Source: Streptomyces luteolus (GTDB taxonomy: Bacteria > Actinomycetota > Actinomycetes > Streptomycetales > Streptomycetaceae). Taken from it: a stretch of DNA of 64,000 nt. Under the pieces are notes generated by a model, which saw only the letters and a program-made list of their open reading frames with translations, had not been told where the DNA came from and did no database searches. The translations under genes were made by a program, and so were the position numbers. The stretch covers positions 1 to 64,000 of the forward strand of contig NZ_JASCIS010000040.1 of assembly GCF_029968015.1 (NCBI RefSeq). The letters are read 5' to 3'. Positions 1 to 7,508 of the stretch are shown here, piece after piece; the stretch's first letter is position 1; each line of letters opens with the position of its first letter.

Positions 1-3000
1 CGGCTCGTCCGCAGCGGCCGCCAGGACCGCCAACGGTGCCGGGCCGTCGGCGTGGGCGTCCGCGGCTTCGTCGTGGAGGGCCCCGGTGAGCAGGTCCGTC
101 AGGTGGGCGGTGACGGCGCTCGCCGTCGGGTGGTCGAAGACCAGAGTGACCGGAAGGCTCAGGCCCGTGGCGTTGTCCAGGTGGTTGCGCAGCTCGACGG
201 CGCGCAACGAAGTGACGCCCAGATCCGTGAACGGCGCGTCCTGGTCGAGCGTCGCGGCGTCGGCCCGCCCCAGGACGACTGTGGTCGTGGCCCGTACCAA
301 CTCGCCGAGTATCGCCTCCTGTTCGGCCCGTGGGAGTCCGGCGAGGCGCTGCCGCAGCGCGGCGGTCGGGCCGTCGGACGGGTCGGCCGCTGCGTCGCTG
401 AGCGGGCGCAGGCCGCCCCGCGCGCCCCTCGCCCCGGTGCCCCGGCGGCGGCCCGCCGGGTCCGGCCAGTAGCTCCGGCGCTGGAAGGTGTACGTCGGCA
501 GCGCGCTCGGCGCCGTACCGGCAGGGAAGACGGCGGACCAGTCCCAGTCCACGCCCGCCGTGTGCAGGTGGGCGAGCGCGGCGAGAGCGGCTCGGGACTC
601 GGAGCGGTCGCGCTGGATCGCGGAGACCGTGACGGGCCGCGGCTCGTGGCCTTCGAGCGTGGTGGCGACGGCCTGCGCGAGCACCGCGGACGGCGACAGT
701 TCGAGGAAGGCGGTGACGCCCTCGTCGTACAGGGTGCGGATGCCGTCGGCGAAGCGGACCGTGGCGCGGACGTGCCGGACCCAGTAGTCGGGCGAGGTGA
801 GCTGCTCGTCGGTGGCGAGCCGGCCGGTCACGTTGGACACCACCGGGATGCGGGCCGGGGCGTAGTCGAGGGTGGCGGCGGCCCGGCCGAACTCGTCGAG
901 GATGCCGTCCATGTGCGGGGAGTGGCCCGCGACGGTGACGGCGAGCCGCTTGGTCTTGCGGCCGCGCTCCCGCCACTGCGCGCACAGCGCGAGCACCGCG
1001 TCCTCGTCGCCGGAGACGACGGTGCCGTCGGGCGAGTTGAGCGCGGCGATCGACAGAGCCTCGGCGTGTGGCCCGAAGGAGTCGAGCACTTCTTGCTCGC
1101 TCGCCTGCACCGCGGCCATGGCGCCGCCGGCGGCGGACTGGATCAGGCGGGCCCGTACCGTCGCCAGGGCGCAGACATCGGGCAGCGACAGGACGCCCGC
1201 GACGTGTGCGGCGGTGAGTTCGCCCATGGAGTGGCCGGTGACGTAGTCGGGTTCGAGGCCCCAGCTCTCGTACAGGCGGTACAGGGCGATCTCGACGGCC
1301 ATCAGAGCGGGCAGCGCGTAGTCGGTGCGGTCGAGCAGCTCCGCCTCGGGGGAGCCAGGCTCGGCGAGGATCAACTCGCGGACGGGCCGGTCCAGATGAC
1401 GGTCGAGGTGGTCGCAGACCTCGTCGAAGGCGCGGGCGTAGACGGAGTGGACGGCGTACAGCTCACGGCCCATGCCGGGGTGCTGGCTGCCACCCCCGCC
1501 GAAGAGCACGGCGAGCCGCCCCGGCACGGGGGCACCGGCGACGGCGTGCGGCGACGGCATGCCCGCGGCCAGGGCGCGCAGGCCGTCGAGCAGTTCCTCG
1601 CGCGCCGCGCCGACGACGGCGGCGCGGCGCGCGAAGGCGGTACGGGTGGTGGCCAGGGCCAGACCCACGCCCGCGGGGTCGGCCTCCGGCCGCGCCTCGA
1701 CGTGCTCGACGAGCCGGGCGGCCTGGGCGCGCAGCGCGGCGTCGGTGCGGGCGGAGAGGACCCAGGGCAGAGGGGCGGCGTCCCGGCCGTCGGCAGCGGT
1801 GGCGTCCCGTGGTGCCGTCACGGCGTCTGCTGCTGTGGCCACGCCGTCGGCCTGACCGGCGCTTGCGGTGTCCGCTGCCGCGGTTACGGCATCGGCCTGC
1901 CCCTGAGTTCCGGCCACCGTCCGGGACTTCGGGAGGGAATCCAGCGGACCCTCCTCAAGAGGCCCGTCTCCGAGCACCACGTGGCAGTTGGTGCCGCCCA
2001 CACCGAGCGAGCCGACAGCGGCGAGCAGCGGGGCCTCCGGCGCCGGCCAGGGGCCGAACTCCTGCTGCACGCGCAGCTGCAACTCGTCCAGGTCGACGGC
2101 AGGGTTGGGGGTCGTGAAGTTCAGGCTCGGCGGCAGCTGGCGGTGGCGGATGCTGAGCGCGGTCTTGACGAGGCCGACGATGCCGGCGGCGCCCTCCAGG
2201 TGGCCGACGTTGGTCTTTACGGAGCCCACGCGCAGCGGCGCGTCGGCCGGCCGCCCCGGCGCGGTCACCGTTCCCACGGCCCGGGCCTCGATGGGGTCGC
2301 CCACCGGCGTTCCGGTGCCGTGCAGTTCGAGGTACTGCAGATGGGCCGGATCGATGCCCGCGCGGCGGCAGGCGGACCGCAGCGACGCGCTCTGTGTCTC
2401 GGCGCTCGGCGTCGTCAGGCCCGGGGTCGCTCCGTCGTTGTTGACGGCGCTGCCCCGGATCACGCAGTACACGGGGTCGCCCGCGGCGAGCGCCGCGCTC
2501 AGCGGCTTGAGCACCACGAGCGCGCCGCCCTCGCCGCGCACGGTGCCGTTCGCGGCGGCGTCGAGGACGTGACAGCGGCCGTCTGGCGAGAGCGCTCCGA
2601 GCCGGGCGAGCGTCAGGCTGCTCTCCGGCAGGAGGTTGAGGTTGACGCCGCCCGCGAGTGCGACCGTCGACTCGCCGCTGCGCAGGCTGGCGCAGGCCGC
2701 GTGCACGGCGACGAGCGAGGAGGACTGGGCGCTGTCCAGGGTCAGGCTTGCGCCCCGCAGCCCCAGTGCGTAGGAGATCCGGTTGGCGATGATGCCGCGG
2801 TTCAGGCCCGTCAGGCTGTACTGGTCGACGGCGTCCGGACCATACTCGTGCAGGAGCCGGGCGTAGTCGTCCCAGATGGCGCCGATGAAGACGCCGGTGC
2901 TGCTGCCCTGGAGGCGGGCAGGCACGATCCGGGCGTCCTCGAGCGCCTCCCAGGCCAGCTCGAGCACAAGCCGCTGCTGCGGGTCCATCGCGAGCGCTTC

Positions 3001-3291
3001 CTGCGCCGAGACGCCGAAGAACTCGGCGTCGAACGCGTCGACGCCGTCGATGAACCCGCCCTCCCGGATGTCGGCGCCGCCGCGGCCCGCGTCGGCCGCG
3101 GCCACGGCGGCGTCGTCCCAACGCCCGTCAGGAACCCTGCCGAGCGCGTCGCGCCCGGCACGCAGCAGTTGCCAGAACTCCTCGGGTCCCGCCGCCCCGG
3201 GCAGCCTGCAGGACACACCCGTCACCGCGATCGGCTCGTCCGGCTTTGGTGCCGTCGTCGCGCTGCTGTCGCTGCCGTGGTTGTCGATCAT
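1..3291 (-). CDS. Type I polyketide synthase with KSQ-AT-ACP loading module (partial, runs off left edge)
   Basis: The first 1,097 codons are present and the 3' end lies outside the window. Domains in order are KS (about residues 12-440), AT (about 530-840) and an ACP with Ser1028 in LGVTSL. No KR, DH or ER lies between AT and ACP. The KS active site reads DSAQSSS, so the usual Cys is Gln189; HGTGT and NVGH are intact. This is the signature of a KSQ domain, which decarboxylates ACP-bound malonyl-type units to make a starter. The AT has GHSMG and, where malonyl ATs have HAFH and methylmalonyl ATs YASH, it has VAGH. The start ATG follows GAAGGA about 9 bp upstream. It is the distal gene of the leftward NRPS transcription unit, 60 bp after a SnoaL-like gene, so it probably builds the acyl chain offered to the NRPS. 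Extension modules must lie further left. Confidence 0.93.
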   Translation of the reverse strand, partial: MIDNHGSDSSATTAPKPDEPIAVTGVSCRLPGAAGPEEFWQLLRAGRDALGRVPDGRWDDAAVAAADAGRGGADIREGGFIDGVDAFDAEFFGVSAQEALAMDPQQRLVLELAWEALEDARIVPARLQGSSTGVFIGAIWDDYARLLHEYGPDAVDQYSLTGLNRGIIANRISYALGLRGASLTLDSAQSSSLVAVHAACASLRSGESTVALAGGVNLNLLPESSLTLARLGALSPDGRCHVLDAAANGTVRGEGGALVVLKPLSAALAAGDPVYCVIRGSAVNNDGATPGLTTPSAETQSASLRSACRRAGIDPAHLQYLELHGTGTPVGDPIEARAVGTVTAPGRPADAPLRVGSVKTNVGHLEGAAGIVGLVKTALSIRHRQLPPSLNFTTPNPAVDLDELQLRVQQEFGPWPAPEAPLLAAVGSLGVGGTNCHVVLGDGPLEEGPLDSLPKSRTVAGTQGQADAVTAAADTASAGQADGVATAADAVTAPRDATAADGRDAAPLPWVLSARTDAALRAQAARLVEHVEARPEADPAGVGLALATTRTAFARRAAVVGAAREELLDGLRALAAGMPSPHAVAGAPVPGRLAVLFGGGGSQHPGMGRELYAVHSVYARAFDEVCDHLDRHLDRPVRELILAEPGSPEAELLDRTDYALPALMAVEIALYRLYESWGLEPDYVTGHSMGELTAAHVAGVLSLPDVCALATVRARLIQSAAGGAMAAVQASEQEVLDSFGPHAEALSIAALNSPDGTVVSGDEDAVLALCAQWRERGRKTKRLAVTVAGHSPHMDGILDEFGRAAATLDYAPARIPVVSNVTGRLATDEQLTSPDYWVRHVRATVRFADGIRTLYDEGVTAFLELSPSAVLAQAVATTLEGHEPRPVTVSAIQRDRSESRAALAALAHLHTAGVDWDWSAVFPAGTAPSALPTYTFQRRSYWPDPAGRRRGTGARGARGGLRPLSDAAADPSDGPTAALRQRLAGLPRAEQEAILGELVRATTTVVLGRADAATLDQDAPFTDLGVTSLRAVELRNHLDNATGLSLPVTLVFDHPTASAVTAHLTDLLTGALHDEAADAHADGPAPLAVLAAAADEP

Positions 3292-3351
3292 GTGCTGCTG
3301 TCCTTCGGGGTGGGTGAGCTGATGGTGCGGTGCCGCCGGCCGGGCAGCGGG

Positions 3352-3813
3352 TCAGCCCTGCGAGGCTCCGGTCACGGCCTGCAGCGCCTGCTTCCAGGCG
3401 AGTTCGCCGCCCGCTGCCTCCATCAGGAGCCAGGGGTTCCAGAAGTCCTGGAAGTGCTTGATCTTTCCGTTCTCGAACCGCACGACCGACAGGTACGTCT
3501 GGTGGTACTCGCCGCCGGTGGCGAGCAGTGTGCAGTCGGCGGTGTAGTGGGCGATGACCAGTCCGTCCTCGGTCGCCGTGTAGAACTCCGGCGCGGAGAA
3601 CTCGGCCTTGAGCTGCTGGCCGAACAGCGTCATCTGGGCGAGCAGTTGTTCACGGCCCTGCATCTGCCCGGGGAACCCCCAGGCGGGGTAGGGGAATTCG
3701 AGGACGCCGTCCTCGGTGAACAGGTCGACCCACTCCTCGACCCTGGCCTCCGTGAGGAGCCGCAGGCTGTGGGCGAAGAGCTCCTTGAGCTCCTGGGGTG
3801 TGCTGGCGGGCAT
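3352..3813 (-). CDS. SnoaL-like (NTF2-fold) protein
   Basis: A 153-residue protein of the SnoaL/ketosteroid-isomerase-like fold. It has an N-terminal helix (LKELFAHSLRLL), VDLFTEDGVLEFPYP, and a C-terminal sheet ending VVRFENGKIKHFQDFWNP, all typical of the family. Family members are polyketide cyclases, isomerases, hydroxylase partners or epoxide hydrolases, and the sequence alone does not choose among them. It lies between the SDR and the PKS in the leftward unit, 60 bp before the PKS, so a tailoring or ring-forming role in this pathway is likely. The upstream spacer from the SDR (160 bp) carries short tandem repeats. Confidence 0.85.
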   Translation of the reverse strand: MPASTPQELKELFAHSLRLLTEARVEEWVDLFTEDGVLEFPYPAWGFPGQMQGREQLLAQMTLFGQQLKAEFSAPEFYTATEDGLVIAHYTADCTLLATGGEYHQTYLSVVRFENGKIKHFQDFWNPWLLMEAAGGELAWKQALQAVTGASQG

Positions 3814-3835
3814 CGACGGTCTCTCTTTCTATGCG

Positions 3836-3932
3836 GCGTTTCTGCGCGGGGTTTCTGCGCCGGATTTCTACGTGGGGATCGCAAAGGGGAAGCAAGCGGC
3901 TATACGGGATGAGGGCTATGCGGGATGAGGGC
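3836..3932. repeat. Two sets of short tandem repeats in the SDR-SnoaL spacer
   Basis: Two nearly identical 16-bp units, TATACGGGATGAGGGC and TATGCGGGATGAGGGC, lie head to tail at 3901-3932. Just beside them (3836-3871) are three degenerate 13-bp units built on TTTCTGCGC or TTTCTACG. They sit in the 160-bp spacer upstream of the SnoaL-like gene, so they could be a regulatory leader for the distal part of the operon or simply slippage products. Confidence 0.7.
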
Positions 3933-3973
3933 CATACGAGAGAAGGAGGGGAGGCCGGAAGCGGATCAGCGGA

Positions 3974-4858
3974 TCAGCGGGGCTGCCGGGTGATGCCGCT
4001 GAAGACCCGGTCGATGGCCTGGTCGGGCAGCAGCCGGGCGAGCAGCCGGCCGCCGTTGGCGTCCTTGCCGACCCCGTACCGGGTGCGCGGCCGCCCCGCG
4101 ATCAGGGCGCGGAAGACGGTGCGCGCGACGTCGTCCGGCGTCACCTTGCTGGTGCGGGCGCTGTGCTCGTTGGACTCCACGAAGCGCAGGAAGCTGTCGC
4201 GGTACAGCTCCCGCACCGGCTCATCGGCCCGGTCGAGGAGCTGGTGCGCCTCGTGGGACATCTTGCTCCAGATCGGCGTCATGATCGCGCCCGGCTGGAC
4301 CACGGAGACCGGGATCCCGAACGGCGCCAGCTCGCGGCGCAGCGCATCGCTGAGCGCCTCCTTGGCGAACTGGGCGGCCGCGTAGGCCCCGAGGTAGGGG
4401 ATGGCGACGTTGCCGAGCCCGGAGGTGATGTTCACGACGCGCCCCGCGCCCGCGCGCAGCAGTGGCAGGAACCCCTGGATGACCGAGAGCTGGCCGACGA
4501 CGTTGATGTCGAGCTGGCGGCGGAACAGCTCGGCGGGGACGCACTCCAGGGGCGCCGTCACGGCGATTCCCGCGTTGTTGACCAGGCCCCACAGGCCGTT
4601 GTCGGCCACCGCATCGGTGACCTGCTGCACGGCCTCCGCGACGGTCTTCTCGTCCGTCACGTCGGTGATCACGGGCGTGATGCGGGCGGGGGCCGACGCA
4701 CGCAGCCGCTCGCCGTCCTCAGTGCGCCGGACGCCGGCGAAGACCTGGAAGCCGACCTGGGCGAGGCGCTGGGCGGTGGCCTCGCCGAGGCCGGACGAGG
4801 CCCCGGTGACGACGACGGCCCGGCCGTGCGGCGACCGGGGTTCCGTCCTGTGCGGCAT
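3974..4858 (-). CDS. Short-chain dehydrogenase/reductase with altered catalytic Lys
   Basis: A 294-residue classical SDR. The nucleotide-binding motif is TGASSGLG near residue 20, NNAG is present, and the catalytic Ser (NITSGLG) and Tyr (GAYAAAQ) are correctly spaced by 13. The residue at Tyr+4, which is Lys in the YxxxK motif, is Gln (codon 4370-4372), with a Lys at Tyr+7 instead. It would normally reduce a ketone or oxidise an alcohol with NAD(P)H. With Lys replaced, activity may be weak, rely on the nearby Lys, or be lost. The start ATG follows AGGAAC closely. It is the fourth gene of the leftward cluster operon, 47 bp after the acyltransferase. Confidence 0.9.
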   Translation of the reverse strand: MPHRTEPRSPHGRAVVVTGASSGLGEATAQRLAQVGFQVFAGVRRTEDGERLRASAPARITPVITDVTDEKTVAEAVQQVTDAVADNGLWGLVNNAGIAVTAPLECVPAELFRRQLDINVVGQLSVIQGFLPLLRAGAGRVVNITSGLGNVAIPYLGAYAAAQFAKEALSDALRRELAPFGIPVSVVQPGAIMTPIWSKMSHEAHQLLDRADEPVRELYRDSFLRFVESNEHSARTSKVTPDDVARTVFRALIAGRPRTRYGVGKDANGGRLLARLLPDQAIDRVFSGITRQPR

Positions 4859-4905
4859 GTGTTCCTCCGGTGGTGGTGCAGGGTCGAATCGGGCGGCGGG
4901 CGAGG

Positions 4906-6297
4906 TCACTTGAGGGCGGCCAGGACCGCGTCGAGCGCGCCGGCGGTCAGGCGCTCGGCCCGCTCCGCGGGCACCGCGCCCTCGACGTGGGTGAAGTTCC
5001 AGGCGAGCTGTCCGTGGCTGGTGTTGATCGCCGCGCAGTAGTACGCGTTCACCGACAGGCCCGCGATGAACTTGGCGTGCGACACCCGCCACTGGCCGAC
5101 GGTGTGCGGGAAGTCGTAGCGGCCGACGTTGGAGACGCAGAGGGTGATCGGCCCCTTCTCCTCCATGAAGCGCAGGAACCGCCCGCTCTTGGCCACCGAC
5201 TTGGGGGCGACGGGGCCGAGCGACGCGACCGCCGTCAGGTGCTCGCCGCGCTGCCTGCGCCGCACCAGGTCCCGGCTGATCGTCCGGGCCATCGGCCACA
5301 GCGCGCCGCCGGGCCGGTAGTCGACGATCGACGGCACCGTGGCCACGTACGTCCCGACCTCCCGCTCGGTCACCCGCGGCACGAGGGCATCGCGGAACGT
5401 GATGGGCGAGCCGACCGTCATCGGCCCCGGCCTGTCCCCCGCGTCCTGGGCGACGGCGGTCACCATGGCGGCGGCGAGCGCCCCTTGCACCGTCGTCTGT
5501 TCGCGGCGGCAGGCGGCCACCAGGTCTGCGAGCTGCTCGGGGTCGAGGGAGCGGGCGAGCAGCCGGGTGCGGCGGTCCTCGAACGGCACCCGCCGGGTCG
5601 GCTCCACGCGGCGCGGCTTGCGACGGCGTGCCGTGCCCTGGTCGGCGAACTGCTGTGCCACGACCTTGCGCAGGCCCGCGAGGCCGCGGTGGCCGGCGGG
5701 CAGCAGCTTCTCCGGCGCGGGCAGGATGCGCTGGGGCGCGACGGCCGGGCACCCCGGGGTGAGGCCGCCGCCATCGATCTCGGCGGCGAGCTCCAGCCAC
5801 TGCTGGAGCAGGGTCAGCACCGTGGTTCCGTCGGCGATGCAGTGCGGGACCGTGAGGACCAGGTCGTGCACGTCCCCGGCGTCGGGTACCGTGCCGGCCC
5901 GGGTGATCACGGTGGCGCGCGTCAGCGGGCCCTTGCGCCAGTCGACCGACGTGTTCAGCTCGTAGTCGTTCACCTCCTGCTCCCAGGGCTCCGGGCCCGC
6001 CACGTCGTCCGCCGGGTCCGTGGCGGCGGTGACGGTGCGCAGCGGGATCGGGCGCGAACCGGCCGATACGAAACGAGGGTTGCGGCCCGCCGGGTCCGCG
6101 GCGATGGCGGTGCGCAGCAGCGGGTGGCGGCGCTGGAGCGCGTCCAGGGCCTGGGCTAGGACCTCCTCGGGGAGGGTCCCGTACACCCGGGCGTGCGCGA
6201 GCACGTTCAGCGGCGAGATCTGGTCGCAGATCCAGTACCAGCGCTCCAGCGGGCTGAGTGGACGCTCCACGTCCCGCTGCTCGTTGATCGGGGTCAC
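4906..6297 (-). CDS. PapA/condensation-domain-type acyltransferase
   Basis: A 463-residue stand-alone member of the condensation/chloramphenicol-acetyltransferase superfamily. The catalytic motif HxxxDG is present as HCIADG in LTVPHCIADGTT (about residue 145), and the C-terminal half has the DFPHT and INTSHGQLAWNFTH strands of PapA5-like enzymes. Such proteins transfer an acyl group from a carrier protein or CoA to an alcohol or amine. It starts at GTG 6297, overlapping the monooxygenase stop by GTGA, so the two are translationally coupled. Likely role: esterification or amidation of the scaffold, or off-loading of a PKS chain. The acyl donor and acceptor cannot be read from sequence. Confidence 0.85.
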   Translation of the reverse strand: MTPINEQRDVERPLSPLERWYWICDQISPLNVLAHARVYGTLPEEVLAQALDALQRRHPLLRTAIAADPAGRNPRFVSAGSRPIPLRTVTAATDPADDVAGPEPWEQEVNDYELNTSVDWRKGPLTRATVITRAGTVPDAGDVHDLVLTVPHCIADGTTVLTLLQQWLELAAEIDGGGLTPGCPAVAPQRILPAPEKLLPAGHRGLAGLRKVVAQQFADQGTARRRKPRRVEPTRRVPFEDRRTRLLARSLDPEQLADLVAACRREQTTVQGALAAAMVTAVAQDAGDRPGPMTVGSPITFRDALVPRVTEREVGTYVATVPSIVDYRPGGALWPMARTISRDLVRRRQRGEHLTAVASLGPVAPKSVAKSGRFLRFMEEKGPITLCVSNVGRYDFPHTVGQWRVSHAKFIAGLSVNAYYCAAINTSHGQLAWNFTHVEGAVPAERAERLTAGALDAVLAALK

Positions 6298-7508
6298 GGC
6301 TGTTCCTTCGTGGGGCAGGAGTCGGGGGATGCGGCCGCAGGAGCGGGGAACTCGAGGTACTCCGCGTTCTGCTTGTCGACGGCCGAGTCGGGCGCGAACC
6401 GGAAGAACAGGTCGCGGCCCAGGATGCGCAGCGGGTTCTCGGTCTGTTCCAGGGCGCTGAGGGCGTGCGCACCCTCGACGATCTTCTTCGTGCGCGGCCG
6501 GCGCTCGGCCTCGTAGGCCCGCAGCGCCCGAGCGGGGTCGTCCGCACCGCGCAGGTGGTGGGCCAGGACGACGGCGTCCTCGATCGCCATGCACGCGCCC
6601 TGGCCGAGGCTGGTCATCATCGGGTGCGCCGCGTCGCCGAGCAGCGTGACCGGGCCCTTGCCCCACCGTTCGAGGAACGGCCGGTCCCGGGCCGGGAAAG
6701 CGGTGATCTCCTCGAAGGGCGTGGCCTCGACCGCGGCGACCACCTCGTCGGCCCAGCCCGCGTAGGCGCGCACGATCTCGGCCTTCCGGCCGCCCTGGGC
6801 ACGCCAGTCGCGGGCCCGGGCCGCCGGCATGTTCTTGGTGCCCCACCAGTAGATCTCGCCGCCGCCGATGTTGGCGATGCCGAAGCGCTTGCCGCGGCCC
6901 CAGTAGTGGGCGCCGTACTGCTTGGTGATCCGCGGGTGTTCGAAGCGGGGCGTCGCCACCCAGCAGAGGTAGCCGGTCTCGCGGGGCTGCTCGGGCCCGG
7001 TGAGACCGCGGCGGATCGCCGAGTTGAAGCCGTCGGCGCCGATGAGGACGTCGCCGTAGGTCTCACTGCCGTCCTCGAAGCGGACCCGTACGCCGGTGCC
7101 GTCCGGCTCGAAGCCGGTGGCCGCGGCGCCGAGCCGGACCGGGCAGTCGTCGATCTCCTTGAGCAGGAGCTGCTGCAGCAGGGTGCGGGTGATGCCGAAG
7201 CTGGGGGCGCCGAGCCGCGCGCAGATCTCCTTGAACCGCAGCGTGCGGATGGGCTTGCCGCGCTTGGTGAGGAAGTGCAGCTCCTCCAGGATCTCCGCGT
7301 GCTCCTCGAACCGCAGGTCGATGTCGAGAGTGCGCAGGGCGAGGACCGCGTTCGTCATCAGGGAGATGGCGCCGCCCGCCGGACGCAACTCCCGGGCGCG
7401 TTCGTGGACTTCGACGTCCATCCCGATGCGTCGCAGGGCCGCGGCGGCGGTGAGTCCGCCGATTCCCGCGCCGACGACCACGGCCTTCTTGCCTCGGCCG
7501 ACAGTCAC
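6294..7508 (-). CDS. FAD-dependent monooxygenase (candidate Baeyer-Villiger enzyme of a pyrrolizidine/bicyclic-carbamate pathway)
   Basis: A 404-residue single-component flavoprotein. The N-terminal GAGIGG binds the FAD ADP moiety, the DG-type motif is present in VLIGADGFNSAIRR, and the second FAD motif is LLGDAAHPMMTSLGQGACMAIEDA. Length and motifs fit the group-A hydroxylase fold. Its ATG overlaps the NRPS stop by ATGA. In known pyrrolizidine alkaloid clusters (legonmycin, pyrrolizixenamide) and in brabantamide, a flavoprotein next to a Ser/Thr-Pro NRPS carries out Baeyer-Villiger oxidation that remodels the bicyclic product. I infer the same role from neighbourhood; simple hydroxylation remains possible. 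Confidence 0.88.
   Translation of the reverse strand: MTVGRGKKAVVVGAGIGGLTAAAALRRIGMDVEVHERARELRPAGGAISLMTNAVLALRTLDIDLRFEEHAEILEELHFLTKRGKPIRTLRFKEICARLGAPSFGITRTLLQQLLLKEIDDCPVRLGAAATGFEPDGTGVRVRFEDGSETYGDVLIGADGFNSAIRRGLTGPEQPRETGYLCWVATPRFEHPRITKQYGAHYWGRGKRFGIANIGGGEIYWWGTKNMPAARARDWRAQGGRKAEIVRAYAGWADEVVAAVEATPFEEITAFPARDRPFLERWGKGPVTLLGDAAHPMMTSLGQGACMAIEDAVVLAHHLRGADDPARALRAYEAERRPRTKKIVEGAHALSALEQTENPLRILGRDLFFRFAPDSAVDKQNAEYLEFPAPAAASPDSCPTKEQP

Noticed and set aside
52..3912. Forward open frame of 1,286 codons
   Set aside because: It is antisense to the PKS; its translation is low-complexity Arg/Gly/Val-rich and has no homology, a known artefact of high GC.
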